Source: Pseudomonadota bacterium (GTDB taxonomy: Bacteria > Chloroflexota > Ktedonobacteria > Ktedonobacterales > JADMIN01). Taken from it: a stretch of DNA of 63,352 nt. The notes under the pieces are model-generated. The model had not been told where the DNA came from and searched no databases. It worked only from the letters and a program-made list of their open reading frames with translations. This document shows, one piece after another, positions 8,308 through 16,073 of the stretch. Each line of letters starts with the position of its first letter. The first letter of the stretch is position 1. The DNA lies in contig JAJPIU010000045.1 in assembly GCA_021324535.1 (NCBI GenBank), forward strand, positions 1 through 63,352, given 5' to 3'. The position numbers and the translations under genes are program-made.

Positions 8308-8326
8308 ATCGTATGGTGTATACGAT
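8308..8326. promoter_or_regulatory. inverted repeat upstream of the Clp-N gene
   Basis: ATCGTA (8308-8313) and TACGAT (8321-8326) form a 6-base inverted repeat with a 7-base spacer, 31 bases upstream of the Clp-N start. GTATAC also occurs twice, at 8318 and 8337. The position suits an operator, but no regulator can be named. The rest of the 320-base divergent region shows only the promoter at 8451. Confidence 0.4.
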
Positions 8327-8450
8327 TTACGTGTAAGTATACATGGTGAGCTACGCGCCGTCAAGAGGCGATCTGCGAAGTTTGAGCTGGCCAGGCTATG
8401 GCGTTGTGCTATTTCCGTTGGTACCTTCTTCCCCCCTGACAATGCGCCTA

Positions 8451-8479
8451 TTGACAGGGAGGCAGCGCCTCTTTAGACT
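8451..8479 (+). promoter_or_regulatory. sigma70-type promoter for the M23 peptidase gene
   Basis: TTGACA (8451-8456), 17 bases, then TAGACT (8474-8479) is a near-consensus promoter. It faces the M23 peptidase gene, whose GTG start is at 8598, giving a leader of about 110 bases. Confidence 0.55.
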
Positions 8480-8597
8480 AGGAAGAGAGTGGCTGCTCCG
8501 AGAGTGCGCGGAGCCGCCTTTGTCTTGGCTGCTGTTGAGTGGGCGAGAGACAAAGGCGCTACACAACTACACACCGAGACAACAGGGAGGATGAGGG

Positions 8598-9866
8598 GTG
8601 AGCAAGAGCAGACCATTGCGCGACTACGCCGACGGTAACGACAATATGCCAGGCGATTCGCGAGAATATACGGCCTATGGCGAGCGAGCCGACGCCGATA
8701 GCTATGGCGAGAGCGGCTTTACCGACTATAGCGAGGCGCTGCCCGCCTATACCGGCGAATACGCCTCCACCGACAGCGCCTACCACGACGCCTATGACGA
8801 GGGATACACTGGGGAATACTCAGCCGAGGTGATGGCGCAACCATATGGAAGCAGTGGGTTGTTTGGCCCGAACGGCCAGAGCGCACACGGAGGTGAACTT
8901 GTTCCCGTGGCTGCTGGCGCAAACCTTCCGACGCCTGCTACACGCGAGGCCAGCGCGCCGCTGGTGATCCCAGGGTCGGGCGTTGCGATTGCCAACCCGT
9001 TTATCAAGCGGCGCAAACGCCCGCTGAGTCTGCGCATCGCTACCTTTGTGCTGATCGGCGCCGTCTTGTTGACGAGCCTTTTCGCCTCGATCCCCCTAAC
9101 CAGCAGCGCCGATTCCTCCCCAGTGACGCCCTTTGAGGCGCTGGCAGGCGCGGTGGTGTTGCATCAGCAGGTCGCGTTCTTCTGGTATACGGCGCAGGCC
9201 GGTGATTCGCCTGAGAAGCTGGCGCAGCGGTTCAACGTTCAGGTCGGCGGCATCTACGAGCTGAACAACCTGCTTGCGGGAGAAGAGTTGACCATTGGCG
9301 AAGCGTACAAGATTCCAGAAGACCCAAACTATGGCGCCGATTATCGCCCGCCGAGCATCTCGAACACCACAAGCACCTACGGCAAGACGATCTTTGGCAC
9401 CGACTGGTGGAACTCGTATGCGGGCGCGCCCGGGCCAGAGGCCGCCTGTGGAGTCAACGGGCACGGCAACTACCTGGCGTATGATTTTGTCTCGCCGAAT
9501 CCGCATTCGTATTGGGTACGTGGTTTCTCATGGTTCCACGATGGGGTAGACCTCTCAGCGCCCCAGGGCAACCCGATTCACGCCGCACAGGGCGGTCAGG
9601 TGATCTGGGCCGGGTATGACGCAACTAATGGCTTTGGCTGGTCAGTCGTCATCAATCACTGCAATCACGTCTCTACGCTCTACGGTCATATGTTGAAGGT
9701 TTTCGTGAAGGCGCATGACAATGTTGTGGCGGGCGAGGAGATTGGCCTGGAAGGCTCAACCGGCTGGTCAACCGGCCCCCACCTGCACATCAGCGTCATG
9801 TGGGACAACGTGATGATCGATCCGATGTTGTTCTACACGAGCATCGCTGCTATTACCGGCCAGTAG
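8598..9866 (+). CDS. membrane-anchored LysM/M23 peptidoglycan endopeptidase
   Basis: The 422-residue protein starts with a long acidic, Tyr-rich cytoplasmic segment (1-135). One transmembrane helix follows at about 140-163 (IATFVLIGAVLLTSLFASI). Next come a LysM-like wall-binding segment at about 195-245 (YTAQAGDSPEKLAQRFN) and a LytM/M23 metallopeptidase domain at the C-terminus. The zinc ligands and catalytic residues are visible: H314 and D318 in HDGVDLSAP, and H395 and H397 in GPHLHI. It should cleave peptidoglycan cross-links or help remodel the wall outside the membrane. The start is GTG with GGGAGG upstream. A good promoter lies at 8451. It converges with the EXLDI gene. Confidence 0.9.
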   Translation: MSKSRPLRDYADGNDNMPGDSREYTAYGERADADSYGESGFTDYSEALPAYTGEYASTDSAYHDAYDEGYTGEYSAEVMAQPYGSSGLFGPNGQSAHGGELVPVAAGANLPTPATREASAPLVIPGSGVAIANPFIKRRKRPLSLRIATFVLIGAVLLTSLFASIPLTSSADSSPVTPFEALAGAVVLHQQVAFFWYTAQAGDSPEKLAQRFNVQVGGIYELNNLLAGEELTIGEAYKIPEDPNYGADYRPPSISNTTSTYGKTIFGTDWWNSYAGAPGPEAACGVNGHGNYLAYDFVSPNPHSYWVRGFSWFHDGVDLSAPQGNPIHAAQGGQVIWAGYDATNGFGWSVVINHCNHVSTLYGHMLKVFVKAHDNVVAGEEIGLEGSTGWSTGPHLHISVMWDNVMIDPMLFYTSIAAITGQ

Positions 9867-9878
9867 CTCCTGGACACA

Positions 9879-10436
9879 TCAAATATCCAACACCTCGACA
9901 TCTGGTGGCCCACCGGCGAGCGCCTGCTCGACTCGCCGCGCTACCTCTTCGGGAAGGCGCTCTTGCAAGGCTTCCAGCGAGTCGTAGATGTCGAGGTGGT
10001 AGGTGTAGTCCGTCCACTGGTGGGTATAATCTTCCCAGCTTGCCTGTTCGTAAGAGTCGTCCCTGTCGAAATCCCAACGCGGCATATGGGGCATGGCGTC
10101 GGGCCGATACCAGAACGCAGGAACGTCTTTCCAGTGGACGGCGTAGTTTCCTTTGGGCGTCAGGTAGACCTGATAGGCGTGTATGCGCTCTGGGCGGTTC
10201 CCGGGAACGCGGCATTTCGCAAGCAGCCGCCCCAAAAACTGCTTCTTCTCCATTCCCATTTTGCCGCTGACCGCGACGATGACTTCCTCAAAACCCTCTC
10301 GCTCAGCGGATTCAAGCGCGACGAACCGTCGGAGCGCCTGGGCGATGACTGCGGATAAACTTGCTCCTGCCAGCGTTTGCGCCTGCTCGAAGAGCGGGAG
10401 ATCTGCATCGGCGACATAAATGTTTCTGGTTGGCAT
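9879..10436 (-). CDS. EXLDI family protein
   Basis: The 185-residue protein ends in VEVLDI, the E-x-L-D-I C-terminus that names the EXLDI family. The first 45 residues (NIYVADADLPLFEQAQ... then a basic helix) resemble a ribbon-helix-helix DNA-binding segment. The remainder is rich in Trp, Tyr and Asp, with an H-x-W-D/Y-rich stretch at 120-165. The biochemical function of the family is unknown. The gene converges with the M23 peptidase gene, with 12 bases between stops. Two perfect ATGATCAT palindromes lie about 75 bases upstream of the start and could be an autoregulatory site. Confidence 0.8.
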   Translation of the reverse strand: MPTRNIYVADADLPLFEQAQTLAGASLSAVIAQALRRFVALESAEREGFEEVIVAVSGKMGMEKKQFLGRLLAKCRVPGNRPERIHAYQVYLTPKGNYAVHWKDVPAFWYRPDAMPHMPRWDFDRDDSYEQASWEDYTHQWTDYTYHLDIYDSLEALQERLPEEVARRVEQALAGGPPDVEVLDI

Positions 10437-10502
10437 GCCCTTTCCCCTTCGCTATGAACTGTCCACACAAGTGCTTCTAGCCGCCTATCACATACGAGCA
10501 TA

Positions 10503-10531
10503 ATCATGTTCATGATCATGTCTATGATCAT
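10503..10531. promoter_or_regulatory. operator-like repeats upstream of EXLDI
   Basis: Two copies of the self-palindromic octamer ATGATCAT (10512-10519 and 10524-10531) lie 12 bases apart. A half-matching ATCATG is at 10503-10508. The 12-base spacing puts both copies on roughly the same face of the helix. The site lies between the end of the formyltransferase gene and the EXLDI start. The ribbon-helix-helix-like N-terminus of EXLDI makes autoregulation a reasonable inference. Confidence 0.45.
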
Positions 10532-10542
10532 AGAGTGGCATG

Positions 10543-11550
10543 TCAAGAGAGAGGATCGGCGCGCACATGAAGCATTCCCCGCGCGCAGCGTAGCCAGAGA
10601 TCACCGCCCTCCTGGCGCCATGCTGTATTGTGCGCCAGATGCGATCTCCAATCATCAGAGTATTCAAGGTATTCAAGCGGGGCGATCAGGCGAAAGCGCG
10701 CGCCATCTGTCGCGATGATCATCATTGCCTGTCCACGCCCGCCGATCCCACAGGCGAAGCGATACGCCCGCTCGGCTGACCAATCGCCCTGGCGCAGATC
10801 GATCACATAGTCGTCATCCTGCGGCCAGCCATACCCCGTGGCGCGTGTGGTGTCCTGTGGAGTGGGATGGAGTGCGCCAGTCGCCAATCCTTCCACGGCG
10901 CGCGCCAGCAGTTTGCCGCCCAGGGTTGCCAGCCGCGCTTCGAGCGCCGCCTCGGTTGTCCCAGCTGGAATATCCATCGCCTTCTGGATAACAATCGGCC
11001 CGCTATCGAAGCCTTCATCCAGCAGATGCACGGTGACGCCGGTGAACGCCTCACCGCGCCGAAATGTCCAGAACAACGGATCGGGGCCGCGATTGTCGGG
11101 CAAGAGCGAGGGGTGAACGTTCAGGCAGCCCAGGCGTGGCAGACGCACTACCCCAGGCGGCAGGCGCCGTGAGAAGCACGCCACGCAGATCACATCAGGG
11201 GCAAACGACGCCAGCAGGGTAAGGAAGCCAGGGTCGTTCAGCCGTGTTACCTCATACACGGGAATGAGACGTCTGGCGGCAAACTCGATGATTGTGCGCG
11301 GCGCGCCATCTGGGGCCAGCCCCGAAGTGGAAAGCATCGGCAGTGTTGGGCGTGCGCGTGGGGCGCCAGACGCAGGCAAAGCAAAACGCCGATAAGATGT
11401 GGCGTCGCCCTGTGTCGCGCCCGCCTGCTGCGGAATGACGACGGTGCGCACATCATATCCGGCGTCGAAGAGCGCAGCCAGCGATGGCAGCGAGAAGGAA
11501 CCAACCATGCCGAAGAAGATTATACGCACCGGTAAAGGTTCGAGCTTCAT
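10543..11550 (-). CDS. formyltransferase family protein (Fmt-like)
   Basis: The 335-residue protein has the N10-formyltetrahydrofolate-dependent formyltransferase fold. Its signature is CLNVHPSLLPDNRGPDPLFW, with the catalytic Asn and His, and LLDEGFDSGPIV holds the catalytic Asp. The last 100 residues replace the usual OB-fold of methionyl-tRNA formyltransferase with a divergent domain. The gene has no peptide deformylase neighbour, so a substrate other than Met-tRNA (for example an amino sugar) is possible. The start MKLEPLPVRIIFFG was chosen because the fold begins here and a promoter lies just upstream at 11599-11627. The longer in-frame extension overlaps the divergent yggX region. Confidence 0.8.
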   Translation of the reverse strand: MKLEPLPVRIIFFGMVGSFSLPSLAALFDAGYDVRTVVIPQQAGATQGDATSYRRFALPASGAPRARPTLPMLSTSGLAPDGAPRTIIEFAARRLIPVYEVTRLNDPGFLTLLASFAPDVICVACFSRRLPPGVVRLPRLGCLNVHPSLLPDNRGPDPLFWTFRRGEAFTGVTVHLLDEGFDSGPIVIQKAMDIPAGTTEAALEARLATLGGKLLARAVEGLATGALHPTPQDTTRATGYGWPQDDDYVIDLRQGDWSAERAYRFACGIGGRGQAMMIIATDGARFRLIAPLEYLEYSDDWRSHLAHNTAWRQEGGDLWLRCARGMLHVRADPLS

Positions 11551-11598
11551 GACGTCAATTCTTTTCTTCCGAGATGGGAGAACAATGCTTTCTATGCT

Positions 11599-11627
11599 AT
11601 GATAGGCATAGTGGCAGGTACGGTCAA
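11599..11627 (-). promoter_or_regulatory. sigma70-type promoter of the formyltransferase gene
   Basis: On the minus strand TTGACC (11627-11622) is followed after 17 bases by TATCAT (11604-11599). It lies about 50 bases upstream of the ATG at 11550, in the divergent region shared with yggX. Confidence 0.55.
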
Positions 11628-11683
11628 TCGGCGAGCAGCGCAGGGCAGAGCGAATCCCCCAGCGAGAAAGTGAAAGGTATCGT

Positions 11684-12019
11684 ATGGCGCGAATGGTGAT
11701 GTGTGTCAAGCTGAAGCGCGAACTGCCCGGCCTGGATCGCCCGCCCGTCCCAGGGGAGCTTGGGCAACGCATCTATGAACATATCTCACAGCAGGCGTGG
11801 GAGATGTGGCAGGATCAATCGCGCCTGCTCATCAACCACTACGGCTTGAATCTTGCCGATCCCGACGCTCGCCAACTCCTGCGTGACGAGATGGAACGTT
11901 TCCTCTTTGGCGACTCCGATGAGAAGCCCGAAGGCTGGACACCCGATGAGCCGGGCGGAGGAGGCGGCGGCGCAAAGGGCAAAGGTGGCGCGCCACCCGC
12001 TCCCAGCCGCAAGAAGTAG
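11684..12019 (+). CDS. yggX: YggX-like Fe(II) trafficking / oxidative damage protection protein
   Basis: The 111-residue protein matches the YggX family: V-x-C-x-K-L near the N-terminus (MVMCVKLKRE), GLDRPPVPGELGQRIY, and the helical EMWQDQSRLLINHYGLN. In enterobacteria the family protects Fe-S clusters and is linked to iron handling. Usual members are about 90 residues; here the C-terminus carries an extra tail rich in Gly, Lys and Pro. The gene is followed after 7 bases by the radical SAM selenoprotein, an Fe-S enzyme, so the two are likely co-transcribed. A role in supplying or protecting that cluster is inference. Confidence 0.85.
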   Translation: MARMVMCVKLKRELPGLDRPPVPGELGQRIYEHISQQAWEMWQDQSRLLINHYGLNLADPDARQLLRDEMERFLFGDSDEKPEGWTPDEPGGGGGGAKGKGGAPPAPSRKK

Positions 12020-12026
12020 TACGACA

Positions 12027-13631
12027 ATGGCGCTTCCTTCACCCGCAAGTACAGAGACAACGGCAGATTCAACGTCAGTCGGCGCATCTCTACGCGCGCC
12101 CGGCGCCGTTCTGCTGGTGGCCTGCTATGAGCTTGGTCATCAGCCGCTCTCGCTAGCCTCGCCGCTGGCGACGCTCAGGCAGGCGGGTTATGGGCCAGTC
12201 GCCATAGACACAACGGTAAGCGAACTCGATGACGCGACTATCCGGGCGGCGCGCTTCGTCGCCATTGCCTCCCCCATGCACACTGCCCTCAGGATTGGGA
12301 CGCAGGTCGCCGCGCGTGTGCGTTCGCTTACCCCCCAGACGCCGATCTGCTTCTACGGCCTGTACGCCACCCTCAACGCCGATTTTCTTCTCAAGAAGTA
12401 CGCCGACGCCTGCATCGGCGGCGAATACGAAGGGGCGCTGCTGGCGCTTGTCGAGGCGCTTGACGCTGAAGCTGAGGCTGCGTCATCTTCCATCAGCGGT
12501 AGGCGTGCGACGTTGCCCACCATCGCAGGCGTGCGGACACGCGAACACACAGCGGAGCCGATCCGCGCGCGTCTTCCGTTTGCCATCCCTGCGCGCGAGA
12601 CCCTGGAGGCGCCCGCGCGATATGCTCGGCTTGTGCGTGCGGATGGGCGGATCGTTCCGGCGGGGTATGTGGAGGCTAGCCGGGGATGTCTGCATACCTG
12701 CCTGCACTGCCCCATCACGCCGGTCTATGGCGGGCGCTTTTTCGTTGTCCCGCGCGAGGTTGTGCTGGCGGACATCCGCGCGCAGGTTGCGCAAGGCGTT
12801 GAACATATCACCTTTGGCGATCCCGATTTTCTCAATGGGCCAAAGCACTCGCTCGCCATTGTGCGCGCCCTGCACGAGGAGTTTCCGGCGCTGACCTTCG
12901 ACGCGACGATCAAGATTGAGCACATCATCGAGCGGCGCATGATCTTCCCTGAACTTGCGACGCTTGGCTGCGCGTTTGTTGTCTCGGCGGTGGAATCGCT
13001 CAGCCCAAACGTGTTGCGCCATCTGGCGAAGGGGCATACCCGCGCCGATGTGGAAGAGGCGTTACGCATCCTTGACGCTGCCGGTATTCCCATGCGTCCC
13101 ACGTTCGTCGCCTTCACCCCCTGGACGACCGCCGACGACTACCTGGAACTGCTGGATTTTGTGGGGGCGCATGGCCTGATCGATCACATTGATCCAGTGC
13201 AATATAGTATTCGCCTGCTCGTTCCACCCGGCTCGGCGCTGCTGGACGCAGGAGACGTTTCCGACTGGCTTGGCCCACTGGATGAGACGGCGCTGAGCTA
13301 TCAGTGGGCGCATCCCGACCCGCGCATGGATCGTCTGCAACATGAGGTGGCTGCGCTGGTGGAAGACGCCGCACGCCGGTCGCCGCCAGCCGAGGCCAGC
13401 GAGACATTCGCGGCGATTCATTCGCTTGCCCAGGCGAGGCTGAGGCGCCAGAAGCGTAGCGGCGTAGCGAAGGCGCACGGGTCAACCGCTCTCACCCATG
13501 AAGAGCAGCCGGTCGTTCACGGCGCAGTGATAGCCCAGGCGCGGCGAGTGATTCCGCATCTGACGGAGGCGTGGTTCTGCTGAGCGGAACCTACCGCGAG
13601 CCAGTTGGCTCCTCTCACCCCCAAACTCTAA
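12027..13631 (+). CDS. radical SAM selenoprotein with CUAEP tail (TGA at 13581-13583 read as Sec)
   Basis: The predicted product is 534 residues. Residues about 25-140 form a B12-binding-like Rossmann domain without the DxHxxG cobalamin motif. Residues 210-420 are a radical SAM domain with CLHTCLHC (C221, C225, C228). The frame meets TGA directly after TGGTTCTGC. Read through it gives W-F-C-U-A-E-P and continues to TAA at 13629-13631. This tail matches the CUAEP/CCAEP-tail radical SAM (seleno)protein family, whose Sec members are usually misannotated as truncated at this codon. A SECIS-like hairpin follows at 13598. The extended gene stops one base before its convergent neighbour. The start ATG follows yggX by 7 bases. 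The reaction and substrate are unknown. Conventional calling would end the gene at 13583 with 518 residues. Confidence 0.85.
13598..13611 (+). promoter_or_regulatory. bacterial SECIS-like hairpin
   Basis: GAGCC (13598-13602), loop AGTT (13603-13606) and GGCTC (13607-13611) form a perfect 5-bp stem just downstream of the in-frame TGA. A G is the second base of the apical loop, and 20 nucleotides separate it from the TGA. This meets the published bacterial SECIS consensus (short loop, G in its first two positions, 16-37 nt from UGA). The hairpin is inside the extended coding frame, as expected for SelB-dependent recoding. Confidence 0.75.
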
Positions 13632-13632
13632 C

Positions 13633-15141
13633 TTACAGCCAATACATCTCGGCGCCTACCAATCGCTGTGATCCATATGTGCGCAGGTTTGCCCACAACG
13701 CCTGCGCATGGCCTGAGGAAGTCCACGAGACGGCGATCAGTGGCCCAGGTGGCGCTGGGGCAACTATATACCAGCTCGCCGCGCTGGGCGCAAGCTCATA
13801 GACGCCCGTCGGAAGATTCGTCTGCACAAGCGTAGTCGGCTCGAGCCAGGCGTAGATCATCCCATTGGGCGTGGCGAACACTTGCGCGCTGCCCATCCCC
13901 ACAGGGAATGGAGCATATGCTCGCCAGTGTTCGCCGCCATCAGTTGAGCGCAGCAATGGTGTCTCATCATCCGCCGAAGCCGTCTGCCCAATCAGCGTCC
14001 TGCCATCAGGGATGGTGGTTATCAGCCTGACTGGCTGGCCTGCATAGTTTGGTGCGAATGGCTGCCAGGTGTTGCCACCATCGGTTGAGCGCGTCTGAAA
14101 CAGACAGCCGTTTGCGCAGCCGGATTGAACGGTGGAGCGCATGTAGAGTGTCGATCCTTGCGTGAGGAACCAGAAGGGATCGAGGTCTGCGGTCGCCTGT
14201 GGGCTTTGCTGCGCCAGCGCGGCGCGCACGGCGTTCGCATTCAGGAGATGGAACACGCCCCCATTGACGCTCTTTGCAATGCGGGGCAACGGAACGCCGG
14301 TAAAATTTGAGATGAGATAATAAGTGTTGGCTACCCATACGCCGCAACAGGCGACGCTACCCCATAGCGCGAGGCCGGCGCCTGGCAGAGAGCGCACGAC
14401 TGGCGGGTTCATTTGTCGCCAGGTGTGGGCGCCATCGAACGAGCGGAACACTTCAGACGGTGAGAAACAATCGAGGCAGGTAGTGGCGATCAGGATGACA
14501 TCACGCGGATTGGTGGGATCAACGCTCAGGTTGCACAACAACGCGATGATATGGGTTGGCTGCTGCTCCCACAGCAGTCCGCCGTCGTGCGACACGCTGA
14601 CGACCACCGGCCCCGAATGCGCCGCTCCGCGAAGACTTCGCAGACCGGGAACACCGCAACTATACACCGTGGTGGGCGAACTAACGCCAAAAGCAACCGT
14701 TTGCGCAGAGCCAGACGTGGTAACCAGCTGCCAATCATTGCCTGCGAAGCTCACGCTGGCATAGGTTGTAGAGTTTCCGTTAGCGTGGGCGGCGCCGCTG
14801 GGGAAGTTGGCGCGCCAGCCCGGCAGGATGATCGCGCCGAACAACACGATGATCAACCCTAGCGTGACTACCAGCGCCACACCGCGCGCCAGCCATCGCC
14901 GTGATGGCGGTGAGGCCACAACACGCCCAAAGAGCGGGAGAAAGAGCGGGAGGCGCGCCTGAAGGGCAGATATGAGACGAGAGAGCAGGTGAGCGCAAAA
15001 AGTCGTTACTGTGGAGAGATGCGAAGGAAGCAGAGGCGTTGGCGCCAGTGGCTCGAAGGTGAGCGCGCTCCCGTCGCCTTCGCGCTGATCCGGCGCCGAC
15101 TCAGGCTTCACCCATTCACTCCGTTCCCTCTCGTTCTCCAT
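13633..15141 (-). CDS. membrane-anchored beta-propeller with Asp-box (BNR) repeats
   Basis: The 502-residue protein has a short cytoplasmic N-terminus and one transmembrane helix at about 87-110 (GVALVVTLGLIIVLFGAIIL). A large extracytoplasmic region follows with repeated S-x-D-G-G-x-x-W Asp-box motifs, for example SHDGGLLW, SFDGAHTW, STDGGNTW and STDGGEHW. Asp-box repeats occur in sialidase-like and photosystem assembly-like beta-propellers. No sialidase catalytic residues are evident, so a binding or structural role is likelier. Pairs of Cys (CNL, CLDC, CANGC) may form disulfides. It converges with the selenoprotein gene, with only one base between the two stops. Confidence 0.8.
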   Translation of the reverse strand: MENERERSEWVKPESAPDQREGDGSALTFEPLAPTPLLPSHLSTVTTFCAHLLSRLISALQARLPLFLPLFGRVVASPPSRRWLARGVALVVTLGLIIVLFGAIILPGWRANFPSGAAHANGNSTTYASVSFAGNDWQLVTTSGSAQTVAFGVSSPTTVYSCGVPGLRSLRGAAHSGPVVVSVSHDGGLLWEQQPTHIIALLCNLSVDPTNPRDVILIATTCLDCFSPSEVFRSFDGAHTWRQMNPPVVRSLPGAGLALWGSVACCGVWVANTYYLISNFTGVPLPRIAKSVNGGVFHLLNANAVRAALAQQSPQATADLDPFWFLTQGSTLYMRSTVQSGCANGCLFQTRSTDGGNTWQPFAPNYAGQPVRLITTIPDGRTLIGQTASADDETPLLRSTDGGEHWRAYAPFPVGMGSAQVFATPNGMIYAWLEPTTLVQTNLPTGVYELAPSAASWYIVAPAPPGPLIAVSWTSSGHAQALWANLRTYGSQRLVGAEMYWL

Positions 15142-15230
15142 GCCGCCGTTCCTCCGCCTACCTGCAAACTATCGCGCTCTCTACTACGCGCAAGATGTAC
15201 ACAGGGTGGCGCCATGCGCTAAACGCCGAC

Positions 15231-15287
15231 AGGCAGGCGGTTGAAACCGCGCCTACGGGCTTCGCCACACAGCCTGCCTTCGCGGGC
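15231..15287. repeat. REP-like nested palindrome
   Basis: AGGCAGGC (15231-15238) pairs with GCCTGCCT (15272-15279) and encloses two small hairpins, CGGT-TGAA-ACCG (15238-15249) and GGC-TTC-GCC (15258-15266). An alternative hairpin AGCCTGC...GCGGGCT uses 15271-15287. The cloverleaf-like design in a 150-base gap between two minus-strand genes resembles repetitive extragenic palindromes, but no second copy was noticed in the window. Confidence 0.5.
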
Positions 15288-15294
15288 TAGATCG

Positions 15295-15831
15295 CTAAAA
15301 TGTGCGGCCAAGCGCCTGATCCCACGGTTGGGGCGCGGCGACCTTCAGCACGATGTCTTCGCGGTCGCGCAGGTAGAGATACAACTGAGCGAAAAACTCT
15401 TCTTCGGGGAGCGGATAGGTGGGATTGATGCAGAGGAAATCCCAGGGCCACGGCGAGACCACTCCCGGCGGGCAGAGAACCTCGATGCGCCGCCCGACGC
15501 GCAGCCGGTAAACCATCCCAGGGATGCGCTGCGAGGGCAGATCAAGGTAGCCCTGGCGTTGCAGGCGCCGCCAGGTTTCTTCGCCAAGCGTTGAGCGCGC
15601 CACCTCGCGCGCGCGTCGGCGCGCCTCGGCGTAGTCGGCGTGGGTGAAGCCATAGCCTGCCGTGCGCTTGGGCAGATGATCCCAGCGTTTGCGCCAGGGC
15701 TGTTCGATTGCCGGGTCTACGGCGCCCTCAGCGCCAGCCGACGGAGAACCGCCGAACCGGCCAGAGAGGCGCCGCAGCCAGGAAGGTAAGGTGATTGGAT
15801 GGGCCATAGGGTGTATGCTCAGGATGAGCAA
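15295..15831 (-). CDS. conserved hypothetical protein paired with the GG-tailed small protein
   Basis: I do not recognise a named family. The 178-residue protein has a Pro/Gly-rich, basic N-terminal 60 residues, a helical segment at about 70-95, and a compact C-terminal part. That part contains GYLDLPSQRIPGMVYRL, then a single Cys in FLCINPTYPLPEEEFFAQL, and ends with YLRDREDIVLKVA. There is no signal peptide or transmembrane helix. The longest frame starts with TTG at 15831, and ATG at 15807 is an alternative. It lies 8 bases after the stop of the GG-tailed 77-residue gene, so the two are translationally linked and probably act together. An E2-like conjugating role for the Cys-containing part is only a guess from this pairing. 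Confidence 0.65.
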   Translation of the reverse strand: MLILSIHPMAHPITLPSWLRRLSGRFGGSPSAGAEGAVDPAIEQPWRKRWDHLPKRTAGYGFTHADYAEARRRAREVARSTLGEETWRRLQRQGYLDLPSQRIPGMVYRLRVGRRIEVLCPPGVVSPWPWDFLCINPTYPLPEEEFFAQLYLYLRDREDIVLKVAAPQPWDQALGRTF

Positions 15832-15839
15832 GGCATCAA

Positions 15840-16073
15840 TCAGCCGCCCGCGATGGGAGCGATGATCTGATACTCTTCCACTTTGGGGTCGAACGGCTGA
15901 TGATCGATCACATGCCGATCACCTTCCTTGCGCGAGACCGCGCACCCGGCCTCACGCGCCTCGCGGATAATGCGCTCGGCGGCGGCGATCTGCTCACGCG
16001 CCTCCTCGGTGTCGGTCGTCTCCCATTCCACTACCTGGTGTCCACGCCGGTTCGCTACGAGAATACGTCCCAT
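15840..16073 (-). CDS. small ubiquitin-like (MoaD/ThiS-type tail) candidate
   Basis: The 77-residue protein has the order strand (RILVANRRG), strand (HQVVEWET), long helix (EEAREQIAAAERIIREA), strands, and the tail EEYQIIAPIAGG. A C-terminal di-glycine after a P-x-A/S-G-G stretch is the hallmark of MoaD/ThiS and related beta-grasp proteins that are adenylated by E1-like enzymes for sulfur transfer or protein conjugation. Length and predicted order fit a beta-grasp fold, but overall similarity to MoaD is weak. No E1, JAB or molybdopterin gene is in the window. The start MGRIL was chosen because GAGAAAGCGAGCG lies upstream; the longer frame would begin in a non-conserved stretch. The downstream gene is 8 bases away. 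Confidence 0.65.
   Translation of the reverse strand: MGRILVANRRGHQVVEWETTDTEEAREQIAAAERIIREAREAGCAVSRKEGDRHVIDHQPFDPKVEEYQIIAPIAGG

Noticed and set aside
13581-13583. TGA as the true stop of the radical SAM gene
   Set aside because: The conserved C-x-A-E-P context, the SECIS-like hairpin at the right distance, and the clean extension to a TAA one base before the next gene all favour Sec. The decision still depends on a selenium pathway that is not in the window.
13598-13611. The same hairpin as a transcription terminator
   Set aside because: The stem is only 5 bp and is not followed by a U tract, and it lies inside the extended frame.
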